Assembly: GCA_009746045.1 (NCBI GenBank)
Contig: RPFO01000080.1
Coordinates: 359,366-423,365, forward strand
Origin: Mesostigma viride
Lineage: Eukaryota > Streptophyta > Mesostigmatophyceae > Mesostigmatales > Mesostigmataceae
Length of the DNA: 64,000 nucleotides
Direction of reading: 5' to 3'
Below are positions 33,023 to 45,600 of this stretch, in pieces. Position 1 is the first letter of the stretch. Each line of letters begins with the position of its first letter. The notes beneath the pieces were generated by a model. That model did not search any database and was not told the DNA's origin. It was given only the letters and a program-made list of their open reading frames with translations. The position numbers were made by a program, and so were the translations under genes.

Positions 33023-34340
33023 ATGTCAATGCCGCCAGCAATTTTTGCTGCCGCGTCTGTGAAACGATTGCGATGCAAGACCGTTGTCGACGTGACGGAG
33101 TGGTATGTGCACATTCAGGTGCGAATTTCTTCGCTGTTGAAACCCCGGCCGGTAGCAGACAAGTATTTCACCGTATCCCCTTTCCCCGAGTCTCTCTTTT
33201 CCGTCATGTTTTCATCTTACGGAAAGCGCGTATAAAGCATCAGTGAGCGACAGTATGATGGCGAGCCGTTTGCTCGCATCAGGGCTGTGCGGCTTATTCT
33301 AGAGAGAAGCGACATCAAGCAGATTTTGCAGCCGGATGTGAGGGAGGGGCCCTGCTGGGGTGGGAATAAACTGCTGTGAGTGACCGATCCACTCCCTTCC
33401 TCCCTCCCTCCCTCCCTCCCTCCCTCCTCCCTCCTCCCTCCCTCCCTCCCTCCTCCCTCCCTCCTCCCTCCCTCCCTCCCTCCTCCCTCCCTCCCTCCCT
33501 CCCTCCCTCCCTCCTCCCTCCCTCCTCCCTCCTCCCTCCCTCCTCCCTCCTCCCTCCCTCCCTCCCTCCTCCCTCCCTCCCTCCCTCCCTCCCTCCCTCC
33601 CTCCCTCCCTCCCTCCCTTCTTCCCTCCCTCCCTCCTCTCTCCTCCCTCCCTCCCTCCCTCCCTCCCTCCCTCCCTCCCTCCCTCCTCCCTCCCTCCCTC
33701 CCTCCTCCCTCCCTCCTCCCTCCCTCCTCTCCCTCCCTCCCTCCCTCCTCCCTCCCTCCCTCCCTCCTCCCTCCCTCCCTCCCTCCTCCCTCCCTCCCTC
33801 CCTCCCTCCTCCCTCCTCCCTCCCTCCCTCCCTCCTCCTCCCTCCCTCCCTCCTTCCTCCCTCGTGAACTCACTCGTGGACTCACTCACTCGTGGACTCA
33901 CTCCCTCACCCACCCACCACACACCCACCCACCCACCCACCACCCACCACCCACCCACCCCCACCCACCACCACCCACCCACCCACCCACCCACCCACCC
34001 ACCCACCCACACCCACCCCCACCCACCACCACCCACCCAACCACCCACCCACCCACCCACCACCCACCCACCCACCCACCCACCCACCCACCCACCCACC
34101 CACCCACCCTCCCTCCCACCCACCACCCACCACCACCCACCCACCCACCACCCACCACCCACCACCCACCCACCCCCACCCACCCACCCACCACCCACCC
34201 ACCACCCACCCCCACCCACCACCCACCCACCCACCACCACCCACCACCCACCCACCCACCCACCCACCCACCCACCCACCACCCCCACCCACCCACCACC
34301 CACCACCCACACACCACCCACCCACCCACCCACCCACTCA

Positions 34341-34384
<44 letters not shown>

Positions 34385-34664
34385 CTCACGCACGCACGCA
34401 CTCACTCACTCACTCACTCTCACTCACTCACTCACTCACTCACTCACTCACTCACTCACTCACTCACTCACTCACTCACTCACTTAGTAACTTGCACATG
34501 CACCACATGCGCAAGGAGGACACCAAGAGCTTCACCAACCACGTCGAAAGCTTGGCTGTGATGCCAAGGGCAAGGGTGTGGGGGTGTCCATGTTGACACA
34601 GTGCATGAAGGCTGACAAGGTCAGGCAGAGATTGTGCAGGGAGGTGCCACTACCTCCTAGCTAG
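33023..34664 (+). CDS. Three-exon gene model with microsatellite intron (copy 1)
   Basis: Exons 33023-33118, 33254-33375 and 34488-34664. See the copy 3 entry (54850-56320), where the model keeps one frame. Here exon 3 lacks one C (CCACGTCG instead of CCACCGTCG), which changes the C-terminus and gives a stop after GCPC. Confidence 0.3.
33376..34487 (+). repeat. G-free tetranucleotide microsatellite block (copy 1)
   Basis: In order: (CCCT)n to about 33862, a short unique phrase with CTCGTGGACTCACT, (CCCA)n 33905-34338, (CACG)n 34338-34400 and (CACT)n 34400-34485. Neighbouring motifs differ by one base. The minus strand is G-run rich and could form quadruplexes. It fills the putative intron between a GTGAGT donor and a CACTTAG acceptor. 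Confidence 0.92.
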
Positions 34665-35084
34665 CGATACCGAGATGAGGGCGCGCAAACGCATCAGCGC
34701 CATGCGCGTGTTGAGTAATTTGCAACTACATTACTTGGCATGCTGTGGGTGCACGTGTAAAATGACCTTTCTAGCCATGCATGCGACAGCTGCCAATATT
34801 ATGTTCAGCAAGCTCCTCCCTATAATAGAAATTGCGTGAGCATCCACATGGCCACATGTGCATATTGTCAGCTGTGTCTATATCAATGAACTTTTATGTA
34901 TGTCTCCTGGACGGGTTGTCTTACATCACTCGTGAATGGTTTCCATGTTTTAGTGAGTCATCTTATTTGAGTTGACCAGATTGTCTCCTTGATATTCCAC
35001 ACGGCAGTTTCGCATCCATGGTAAGAATTTGTAATGGAAACTGGCAGGTATGGCATTGATAGCTCTACCAAATAGAACATGATC

Positions 35085-35600
35085 GGCCTGAATTTTTGTG
35101 GAATGTCTAAAATCATGATGGCTAAGATGCATGCAAGTTTCCAGCCTCACAGAGCACATCTTGTACGGAAACTGCACTGAAATGTGATGAAAAATACGAA
35201 AAACGTGCATTTTTGGTAACATTTGTGAGCAAACTGACATCAAATACCCTCTGATGGTTCTGAATTTTTGTGGAATGTCTAAAATAATGATGGCAAAGAT
35301 GCATGCAAGTTTCCAGCCTGAACTGAGCACATCTTGTATGGAAACTGCCATGGAATGTGATGAAAAATACGAAAAACGTGCATTTTTGGTAACATTTGTG
35401 AGCAAACTGACATCAAATACCCTATGATGGACCTGAATTTTGTGGGATGTCTAGAATAATGATGTTTAAGATGCCTACAAGTTTCCAGCCTCAACCGAGC
35501 ACAGCTTGTATGGAAACTGCAATGAAATGTGATGAAAAATACAAAAACGCACATTTTTGCTAGCATTTGGTGGCATTTTGTTACCAAATGCGGTTGGATG
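35085..35600. repeat. 172-bp tandem repeat, about 3 copies (copy 1)
   Basis: The phrase AAGATGC...CAAGTTTCCAGCCT recurs at 35124, 35296 and 35468. Units share GAAAAATACGAAAAACGTGC and CAAACTGACATCAAATACCC. Divergence is 10-20% by eye. Confidence 0.85.
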
Positions 35601-35891
35601 ACCATCAGATCTTGTGTACAGTCATTAGTCATGAGTATCAACTTACTTGCAAACAGCCAGGTCAAGAACTCTTTATTTGCATATTAGAATGTATTTGTTT
35701 TATATTAAATCTGGAAAACTGCTAAAAATAGAAATGCCAAAAATAGGTCAGCTGAGGTCCGGTAAGTCCGGAAAGTTGCAATCCTTCTACTGGTGTCCTG
35801 AACATGCTACCTACCAAATCTAGCATGTTTCGACAATATTTGCATCGTACAGGAGTTATAAGGCTGTTTTTTTGGCACTTTCAGACCGTTG

Positions 35892-36437
35892 TGTGCGGAG
35901 CATGACGATGGAACGGGCGTAGCACGGCCAACGGGGGAGGAGACTGAGAGCGCAGTTGATGCGGGGACACCCGTAGGTGATGAAGGGCGGGGAATAAGAA
36001 ATCGCACGTGTACGTCAAGGTTAAGGCCCTGACCGAGAGGGTCAATGCTTTGGAGAACCAACGAAGAATGCATCCACCCCAGCAAGTGCTGCACCCAGCT
36101 CCAGCACTGGCGTTGGCACGGAGCTTCGCCGGCCCGCTGCGCCTGCCGCGTTGGGGCAACGCGAAAGCTTCAGCGCGGCCCATGGCCAAGTGACAGGATG
36201 CAACCAGCACACCGTCAACAAGAGCCACGCGCCGCGCAGTCGCAATGGATGGCCGAGGCAGCTGGATCGGGAGGGGGAACCGTACGGCGAGCACGGTGTG
36301 TACGCGCGTACGACCAAGGAATGCATGCCCAGCCTACTGCCGCTGGCAGGCAAGCGGCCAATGCTTATGTATACCATGCCGGCATGTACGATCCACAGCC
36401 TGGCGAAGGGTCGGCAGCTGATACACATCAGCCTTGA
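35892..36437 (+). CDS. Coiled-coil, Gln/His/Tyr-rich exon in 7-kb transposon (copy 1)
   Basis: Less intact version of the copy 3 exon at 57547-58105. Indels split it here, but the coiled-coil stretch VKALTERVNALENQRR and the His/Tyr-rich part are recognisable. A pyrimidine tract and CACTTTCAG precede it, and a CAG|GTAAGT donor follows at about 36901. Confidence 0.35.
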
Positions 36438-37147
36438 GGTCGCGGCACATTGCAACAAACCACCTACGTTGAGAACCCTGAGCCCGTGCAGCATTACAAA
36501 TGACGGCACTTACCCGTTATGCCGCAGCCCCCCCCTCTAAGGAGATCTCCAAGGAAGACAAAGCCGAGGCCCCAAATCCCCAAGGCCGCCGGGGAGCAAG
36601 ACTGGCAACATGGTGATGAGTGATGAGGGAGGGAGGTTATGCAGCCAGGGATTCTCATTTCATGGTCATAGTCATTTTGATGAGCAAGGGACGTGGGCCT
36701 ACAACGCCCACGTCCGGCCGGCCCACAACCAGGCACATGCCAGGCTCCACCGCGGAAAGGCCACCCTACTCGCAAGAGTAGACGAGTCGGGGCAACACGA
36801 TTATTATGGTTCATATTAGATTGGGCATGTATGGTTTTGATACGGCATTTGCTTGGCACCAGATTCTGCATTAAAGAAAGCTGTATGCAATCATTGTCAG
36901 GTAAGTTTAAGCTAATTTATACATTATTTTATCTTGCATTTGATATTAAAGAGCAGAGAGACACAGTTGGCAGATGCAAGTTTGCTAGGCCATGTAATAG
37001 GGATTATTGGTCATCCATCATATTCATAAATTTTCTTTTATTTTATCATGGTTGCATAATACATTAATGTTGCGTTAATACTTTGTGGCACTAAACAACA
37101 AAATCATGAAATGCTAGTGCTATCGTGTCATATTGTCACTATCATGC

Positions 37148-37890
37148 TGTCACGGTGTCACAATGTCACGATGTCACGGTGTCACAATGTCACCTCATGT
37201 TAATCAGTGCTTCTGGGCAATGTAATATCATTGTTGCAACCCCATGGGCGCCACATTACCTTGTACACCATACAAAATCGTAAAATACTAGCGTTATGGT
37301 GCCATCGTGTCACGGTGTCACGGTGTCACGGTGTCACGGTGTCACGGTGTCACGGTGTCACGGTGTCACGGTGTCACGGTGTCACAATGTCACCTCATGT
37401 TAATCAGTGCTTCTGGCAATGTAATATCATTGTTGCAACCCCATGGGCGCACATTACCTTGTGACCCATACAAAATCGTAAAATACTAGCGTTATGGTGC
37501 CATCGTGTCACGGTGTACATTCACGGTGTCACGGTGTCACGGTGTCACGGTGTCAACGGTGTCACGGTGTCACAATGTCACCTCATGTTAATCAGTGCTT
37601 CTGGGCAATGTAATATCATTGTTGCAACCCCATGGGCGCCACATTACCTTGTGACACCATACAAATCGTAAAATACTAGCGTTATGGTGCCATCGTGTCA
37701 CGGTGTCACGGGTGTCACGGTGTCACAGATGTCACCTCATGTTATCAGTGCTTCTGGGCAATGTAATATCATTGTTGCAACCCCATGGGCGCCCACATTA
37801 CCTTGTGACACCATACAAAATCGTAAAATACTAGCGTTATGGTGTCAGGTGTCACGGTGTCACGGTGTCACGGTGTCACGGTGTCACAAC
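37148..37890. repeat. Subterminal composite octamer arrays, right (copy 1)
   Basis: Five arrays of GTGTCACG (3-9 units each) alternate with a conserved ~110-bp spacer containing CCTCATGTTAATCAGTGCTT and ACAAAATCGTAAAATACTAG. They are inverted relative to the left arrays. Confidence 0.9.
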
Positions 37891-38001
37891 ATGTTGGGAC
37901 AATAACCTACATGCTTTGGACTTACGAGAGGCCTAAATAACAAAGTTTGAAAAATCTCAATTTGTAGTAGTGTTCTAGTAACAAATCCAGACGAGCTTAG
38001 G

Positions 38002-38128
38002 TATCTTCCTAGCATCTGACCAGAAGAGAAAATGGCTGACCATTGAGGGGTAATAACTACGTAATACTTAGCTAAACTATTATCACTAGATGAATGGGAA
38101 GGCGCAGTAAAACACGACGTTGACTCAT
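38002..38128 (-). pseudogene. Viroplasmin-like ORF, 5' part (copy 1)
   Basis: See the copy 3 entry (59677-59805). This copy has lost one A in the run near 38112 and differs near 38025. Confidence 0.6.
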
Positions 38129-38639
38129 GATAACTCACCTGGCGTGTCTTGTGATGTCAAGCTAGACGAGGTAGGGGTAGGCGACTTAGCTTGACGATCT
38201 GGATCACCGAAAGAAGAAGGAGGGCGGGAGTTTCCAGCTCTCGTCCTAAGTCAGCGGCCGGAATATCCAGCGCTCGTCCTAAACACAGCGCCCCGTAACT
38301 CTGCGGGTGCGGCCGTCTAATAAAGCAGCAGCACAAGGAAAAAGGTGTAGGTACGGCGACGCTAATCGTCTCCGAACAGTAATACTCCCGATCTAGGCAG
38401 GAAACAACCGTAAGCAGGAAACAAGGCGAAGGACAGGCTAACTACGAAAGGATTTATCCGCTGTGAGCAGGTCTAGCTTCTAGGTAAAGCGTGTCCGAAA
38501 CGGGCAGCACGACGCTCCTAGCTTGAAGGCGACCCGCCCATTACCTATCAAGGAAGTGTCGACTTCTTGTTCCTGGACGCGGAAGGGGTCTTGAAAAGGT
38601 GTATGTGGCAAGGGATAGTCGTCTCGTTCACTACCTACT

Positions 38640-38657
38640 GAAGTTCCTCCGGAACCA
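38640..38657 (-). promoter_or_regulatory. tRNA primer-binding site of Ty3 copy 1
   Basis: On the minus strand TGGTTCCGGAGGAACTTC starts one base after the 5' LTR. The leading TGG fits pairing with a tRNA CCA end. The donor tRNA is not identified. Confidence 0.7.
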
Positions 38658-38658
38658 T

Positions 38659-39225
38659 TGTTACGCCGCGGATATCTACCTCCCCCTCTACTCTAATGGG
38701 CCTGATACTACCTAAACTGTCAGGCCTCCTCTACTTAACCCTCGGCGAAAGACGAACGTGACGGAGCTGAAATCTCAATGCATTAACGTAAGTGTTGCTA
38801 TAATACCCATACAACATTTTACCAAAACCCGTTCTCCAGGAATAGAGGAAGGAAACAAACTACACTGCACGTGACCCAAGCCTAAATGTGTCAATTCACT
38901 TAACACACGCCGAGTACACACACAAAGGGTAGAACGCGCATAAATTGATCACAACGGTCCAACACGCTCGGGCGACATGGCCCTCGCCTACAGGTGCACG
39001 CTGGTCCACTAAATCTACTGATGCACGCTGGTCCACTACATTCTACCCCAGGATCAGGACACTAGTAAAGTACGCGGCGCGGCGCCCAACGGCACCCAAT
39101 GTACCACCAGTACTGTTACAGGACAATAATGTCCCGGTAGGAGCCTAAACGTAAACCTAGGGACAACCGAGGCAAAGGACCTAATTTACGTCCGTAACTA
39201 CAACGAATTGTTACGCGACGTAACA
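38659..39225 (-). repeat. 5' LTR of Ty3 copy 1
   Basis: Same sequence as 21371-21942 with more single-base losses and gains, consistent with poorer sequence quality from about 37.4 kb onward. The target duplication CCACC follows at 39226. Confidence 0.92.
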
Positions 39226-39685
39226 CCACCTCCCCCAAGAGGAGGAGGCGTTTTGATGAGTAGGGTAGTTAGGATTCTAAATCTAACTAGACAATTAGCG
39301 TTAGGATAGTCCCGATTACGCGGCTCTCTCCACTCCACCACCCATCAAGGAATATGTGCTACATGATCGCGATCTCTCAACGGAGGCATGTTATAATTAA
39401 TTTAATTTAATTTAATTTAATTTAATTTAATTTAATTTAATTTTTTTAGATTAATTAATTAATTAATTAAAATCATAGCTCCGTGGGGAGCATATGTAAC
39501 ACATAGCCCTTCCATCACATGGGTCTTATTGCACCCACAGATAGTTGCCGATCGTTAGCGTGTTCGTTTAGCGGTACGAGTGCAGCTGTGGCCGAGTGCA
39601 GATGCGGCATGCCTTTGGCATGGAGACTGCATGGGGGTCTCTGCCCTTTCTCCTGTTGTGCACACACAGGGATTAAAAGCACTTC
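39226..39685 (+). repeat. LINE D tail and flank, duplicated at 60913-61378
   Basis: CCACCTCCCCCAAGAGG continues LINE D to its stop (FDE). A 3' UTR, (TTTAA)n, a TTAATTAA run and about 220 bp of non-repetitive flank follow. The whole stretch recurs at 60913-61378 with a few indels. At 39686 it switches abruptly into Ty3 protease sequence. Confidence 0.85.
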
Positions 39686-42600
39686 AGGAACAAGTTCATC
39701 GCAATCAAAGAAGGGGTCTACAACAGTGTGGAGGGACGGTTGTTAAACCACCCTTCAAGAACATAGAGGAGCACACGTATAGTGGTAGGGAGATTCAGCT
39801 CCTACAGAGGTTTATAAAACAGGCAGGCAAAATTATTATCTGGGGTACTATCTAGACTGCTCCAGGTTTCCCCGGTGACAGGCATATTGTCCTCCTCCCC
39901 GCAAATCCATAGGACGAACCGCCGAAGAACGACCTCTGGCGGAAAAGCCACTGCTGGAGGGTCACAGGATTGAGAGGGGTGGCGGGAGCCTGATTATCAT
40001 ACGGGGAACCCTGGGGATCCTGTCTGCACAGCATTCAGCCTACTAGGGGTAGCTGAAGGAATGCGTCTGAAGTGGGACGAATAGGAGACGCTGAGGGGTA
40101 CGAGAGGGCGAGCGTCGGGATGAGGGGGAGCACCCGAAAGGAACTTGGGCATCACGTTAAGATGACCTACTTCCTTACAATGATAGCAGGTAATATGAGA
40201 GACATCCAGAGCTGAAAGGTATCATCACAGAATTCTAATTCTTCTACATAGGAGTTCTCGCTCCTCAGGGGTAAGGATAATATTATTAATAGGGAACGGG
40301 TAGGAAGAGAAGGGTGGAGAAGAAATCTGCTACATGGCGTAAAAGATGCTGGCGGCACTGCTTGAGGGGCAGGTCAGTAAAACGGTAGCAGAGAACTGGC
40401 GTTTGACTTCACGCAATGGGTCTACTGAGGCCCTGAAGGAAGCGGGCACGCACTTCTGCACCGACGATCCCTAATTCGTACATCTGAGCATCAAACTCTT
40501 TCATATATTCTTTAAAGGATTTAGTACCGCTGCTGCAAGGTACAAAGGCTAATCTTATCCTGCCAATCTGAATCAGGAGGGACTAATGGTTTCTAAACGC
40601 TTAAACAGTTTCTGCTACAGAGTTAGGGTAGGCGTGAGAGGCCAAAGACTCACACTGAATGAGGTTAGCAAGTCAGGAGTAATACAGGTTGTGAATAGTG
40701 AGGAACTAATACAGCATCAGAAAGACGCATCTATTATGATCTGCCACGACTCCGTGTTCTGTGTAGCAACATAATAAAGGTGAAAACTGTTGAGGGGTAG
40801 ACTTGACATCCAGCTTGGGAAGGTTAGCAAAGAGGGGGAAGAGCAGGGGGCTTAGGGGGATTAGAAGAGTCAGTTTTTCCCATAGGGCCACTAGCTTCCA
40901 CTGCTACATAAGCGGGATAGAAGAAGAGAGGAAAAGGTCTTGGGTAGGGGTCTAGACGGGGCCACCGTTTCAGGTGGTGCCCATAAGAAGAAGGGGACAG
41001 TATATTGCTCACGAAGAGAGGAATACAAAATGATCATAATTTCTGTCATCTAAGGGCATGGTGGCTGAAATCACTATTAATTCTAAATCAAGCCCACGGG
41101 TAGGGACCTGGGCTGCCTCATAGGCCGTCTCAGGGTAGGCCAGGAAGCAGGTGGGTAAAAGGGACTGCAAACTAGGGCGCCAGAAGGACCGACAGGGCGA
41201 AGGCACGACCGTGTTAAGAGCAGGCATGGAAGGAAAGGGTGGGAGGGAGGCCTAAAAACATTGTTAGTTAGTGAGGAACTGCTGGAGGTTGAGCCAAGGT
41301 TGCAGGAGGGGCAGGGGCTGGTTCAGGGTAAGGGGAAGGGTCTCACTAAATCTAACTTGCATACGTTGACGTTGTTCAATAGGTAGGAGGGGTAAGTGAG
41401 GGACGACGGCGACATCAGCAAGCGGAGAAGGAGGTGAGGCACGAAGATTACTTGAGGAGTGAGATGGTGTACCGTTCAAGTGAGGTCCGTCGGTTACCCC
41501 GATTGTTGTTATGGTTGTTATTATTATTATTATTATTATTATTCATAGTAGGAGTATTGGTAGGTATAGGACAGGTTACACCCATTGGATCCATTTTTGT
41601 TTAAGTAAATGATCAAAATTAACTGAAAGCAACAAGGATAAAGGACAAGGCCTATATAAGGCAAGGAAAGAAAGGAAAGATTTTACTGGCTTAAAGAAAG
41701 GAACAATTTAATCAGTCCTTTTTAACAACAGTAATGGATAGGGAACGAATCCAAGGTGAGAGGAGTATCTAAGCTAGATGAGGATGCAGCCCTCTTAGGG
41801 GGAGACGAAGGAGGGGTAGCAAAACTAGAGCTTCTACAGGAGGCGACATGAGGGTAGAACGTACGTGTAGGCCTAGATCTGATACGCTATGGTCTATAAG
41901 GAATTGTTGAGCTTCCTCGAAGGTAACAAATTTCTTATACCTAATTACATTATATGTCGGTTTTGCACTATCCTAAGCTCGTCTGGATTGTACAGAACAC
42001 GCAATTTTGTAGTTCATTTTGAAAAGTTGTATTTTATTGAATTTTAAAGTTTCCACTTAAGTCTCTGAGGAGGGGAAGTTTCATAGGACCGTGCACCGTG
42101 AATCGTGACACCGTGACACCGTGAACCTCAAAATTGCATATAAAACACACTTTGCAGGTATGCAGTGATTATTAATGGGGATGATTGTATTCAATGGGTC
42201 ATTTGCAGTTTTACCTATGCTTCTGACACCGTGAACCGTGACACCGTGACACCGTGACACCGGACACCGTGACACCGCAAATACAGTATACAACTCTTCA
42301 TAATATCTAGTAGAGACATTCATTTCTCCATACATCTCGGTCATCTCACAATATATCGTCTCATGTTGATGTATTCTTGTTGGTGCGTGTAGGTACCTTG
42401 CCGGGTCATGACAATTCAGCCATTCTCGTGTTATGCGGTCAACGTCGCTTCAATAGGGCATGTGATTAATATCTGGTAACAACTTATATATGTTGGCACG
42501 CATGCGTCCAGGAATAGCTGTCTCACTTAATATGCATGCAAGCAACCCATCAAAATCACTTTGTCATGAAATCACTTGCCGGGATTTCAGTTTCTCCCTG

Positions 42601-45600
42601 GCCGGCTGAAAAGCTGGTTCTTTATAACTTTCCGATCCGCAGGCTTCTTAGACCAAATGTCGGTCCTCTCGTCCTGAGCTCCTCGAAATGCACGCTTCTC
42701 AAAATGGCGGCCACAACCACAGTCCCAGTCCCTGCAAAGTGCCGCAGCAAGGACGAATCTGGGTGCATTTCGCCAACACGGCGGCTGCAGATAACGGACC
42801 CGCGCCTCGCCATCATTATTGACACGACGACGCCCAGGAGTAATAGAAGAAGAACATTCCAAAACCTGCCAACCCAGCGCCCCCGCACTGGCTCATGAAA
42901 ACGCCGGGTCGCATGGCTATGTCAACTGGGCAATGTTCAAACATTCATTTGTCCCCCCCTCCCATCTATTTCTACGTTGGCAGATGGCAAACGTAGATCC
43001 CCCACGCACATGTGTGGGGGGAATAAAACATGGCAGACCGGGATGTCACGCCAGCCCGGTCTGCCCGAGTTGTTTAGCCATGTTACCTCATTTGGCAGCG
43101 ATCACATCGCTGCCGCTTCGTGATTCGGGTGAAAGCGCACGGTGTCACGGTGTCTCAAATGTTTGTAGTTGGTTTGTAGTTGGTGTCTCGGTGTCTCAGA
43201 AACTCGTGGTCCGCATTGAGTGGGTGTCACGGTGTCAAGACATTGATTGGCCGGTTCAGATTCGTTTTTTTTTATTTTTTTTTAATTCGTTTTTTTTTTT
43301 TTTTTAATTTGGGGGCGAATCTGAACCGGGCAATCAATGTCGTGACACCGTGACACCCACTCAATGCGGACCACGAGTTTCTGAGACACCGAGACCAAAC
43401 TAAAACAACTACAAACATGTTGAGACATGGGTGTACAACGATGTCACAATGGTGTGCAGCAGGTATTTCTTCAATCCCGAGGAAATTATAACCATTCATC
43501 GCCATTCTGGTAGGTAGCTAAGAATGGCTAGCGAATAAAAAGGCGAGTATCGAGGCTGGAAATTTTAGTGTATGCTCACTAGGGTCATATATTATTTGCC
43601 GTTATTTTTTTTCGCACAAATTCTGCGGAGTCTTCATTTTGGCGTCATTTCACAGGTGGGTGCTGTTTTTGTCGCCGATTTTCTCTCGACCCACCTACTG
43701 CAGCAAAAATTTTCCCGATGAAAGTCGCCTAACTCTGGTTTTTGACCTTAACCGACGCAGTTTTTAGTTTTTAAGGCTTGACGGAAGCCTTTTTCATTAC
43801 CGGCTCAGTTTGCTTTAACGAGCTGCGCGATTTTTTAATCCAATTTCTAGCTGGGCAGGCGTCGCAGACCCGTAATCCGTTTTAAGTGCTTTTGTGCCGA
43901 TATCGTGTCTTTTGCAGGCGTCTTTGGCATCAAAGACGCCGTGGCGTCAGGGGCTAAACGGACCTCCGCACGTTCGTAACTGCGGGAGCATGTCAATGCC
44001 GCAGCAATTTTTGCTGCCGTCTGTGAAACGATTGCGATGCAAGACGTGTCGCTGACGGAGTGGTATGTGCACATTCAGGTGCGAATTTCTTCGCTGTTGA
44101 AACCCCGGCGGTAGCAGACAAGTATTTCACGTATCCCTTTCCCGAGTCTCTCTTTTCCGTCATGTTTTCATCACGGAAAGCGCGTATAAAGCATCAGTGA
44201 GCGACAGTATGATGGCGACCGTTTGCTCGCATCAGGGCTGTGCGGCTTATTCTAGAGAGAAGCGACATCAAGCAGATTTTGCAGCCGGATGTGAGGGAGG
44301 GGCCTGCTGGGGTGGAATAAACTGCTGTGAGTGACCGATCCACTCCTTCCTCCCTCCCTCCCTCCTCCCTCCTCCTCCCTCCCTCCTCTCCCTCCTCCTC
44401 CCTCCTCCTCCCTCTCTCCCTCCCTCCTCCCTCCTCCCCTCCCTCCCTCCCTCCCTCCTCCTCCCTCCTCCCCTCCTCCTCCCTCCCTCCTCCTCCTCCC
44501 TCCCTCCTCCCTCCCTCCCTCCCTCCCTCTCCCTCCCTCCCTCCCTTCTTCCTCCCTCCCTCCTCTCTCCTCCTCCTCCCTCCCTCCTCCTCTCCCCCCT
44601 CCCTCCCCCTCCTCCCTCCCTCCTCCCTCCCTCCCCTCCCTCCTCCCTCCCTCCCTCCTCCTCCTCCTCCCTCCTCCTCTCTCCTCCTCCCTCCTCTCCC
44701 TCCTCCTCCCTCCTCCCTCCCTCCCTCCTCCCTCCCTCCTCCTCCCTCCCTCCCTCCTTCCTCCCTCGTGAACTCACTCGTGGACTCACTCACTCGTGGA
44801 TCACTCCCGTCACCACCACCCACCACCCACCACACCACCCACCCACCCACCACCCCCACCCACCCACCCCCACCCACCACCCACCCACCCAGCCCACCCC
44901 ACCTCACCCACCGCACACCACCACACACCCACCCCCACCCACCCACCACCGCACCCAACCCCCAACCACCCACCCACCCACCACCCACCACGCACCCACC
45001 CACCCACCACCCACCCACCCCACCACCACCCACCACACACCACCCACCCACACCCCACCCACCCACCCACACCCACCCACCCACCACCACCACCCACCAC
45101 CACCCACCCACCCACACCACCACCACGCCCCCCCCAACCCCACACCACCCACCACCCATCACGCACGCCGACGCACGCACGCACGACGCCGCACACGCAC
45201 TCACGCACGCCGCACTCACTCACTCACTCAGCATCCACTCAACTCACTCACTTCACTCACTCACTCACTCATCACTTCACTCAACTCCCCACCTTTTCAC
45301 TCACTCACTTAGTAACTTGCAATGCACCACATGCGCAAGGAGGACACCAAGAGCTTCCCAACCACGTCGAAAGCTTGGCTGTGATGCCAAGGGCAAGGGT
45401 GTGGGGGTGTCCATGTTGACCAGTGCATGAAGGTGACAAGGTCAGGCAGAGATTGTGCAGGGAGGTGCCACTAACTCCTAGCTAGGATCGAGATGAGGGC
45501 GCGCAAAGCATAGCGCCATGCGCGTGTTGAGTAATTTGCAACTACATTAGTTGGCTCTTGGGTGCACGTGTAAAATGACCTTTCCTAGCATGCATGCGAC

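Larger units (their letters stand above)
30932..38004. mobile_element. Unclassified 7-kb DNA transposon with 32-bp TIRs (copy 1)
   Basis: The element spans 30935-38001 and is flanked by TAT on each side (30932-30934 and 38002-38004; ATA in Ty3 orientation). Its ends are inverted copies of CCCTAAGCTCGTCTGGATTT GTACTAGAACAC. It interrupts one Ty3 ORF exactly. Internal parts are octamer arrays, a hairpin, coding segments, tetranucleotide microsatellites and a 172-bp satellite. A 3-bp duplication plus subterminal repeat arrays recall CACTA/EnSpm-type elements, but the ends do not start CACTA and no transposase was found. Confidence 0.85.
21371..39225 (-). mobile_element. Ty3/Gypsy chromovirus, copy 1, with nested DNA transposon
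   Basis: A full-length minus-strand LTR retrotransposon. LTRs lie at 21371-21942 (3') and 38659-39225 (5'), both with TGTTACG...CGTAACA ends. It is flanked by CCACC at 21366-21370 and 39226-39230 inside LINE D. In element order: PBS, viroplasmin-like ORF (split), gag, protease, RT, RNase H, integrase, chromodomain, an extra ORF, polypurine tract. Total length is 17.86 kb, of which 7.07 kb is the nested transposon. The LTRs differ at only a handful of positions apart from single-base indels, so insertion is recent. Single-base indels interrupt most genes, and some are likely sequencing errors. Confidence 0.92.

Noticed and set aside
33376-34490. Very long Pro/Ser/Thr/His or Gly/Val/Trp/Arg open frames on both strands (also 44330-45430 and 55203-56250)
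   Set aside because: They are translations of tetranucleotide microsatellites that lack stops in several frames at once. Composition changes exactly at motif boundaries.
31000-38000. Integrated viral (giant-virus-like) gene block between gag and the LTR
   Set aside because: The block is fully explained as one transposon by its TIRs, 3-bp duplication and in-frame excision. No viral hallmark gene is visible.
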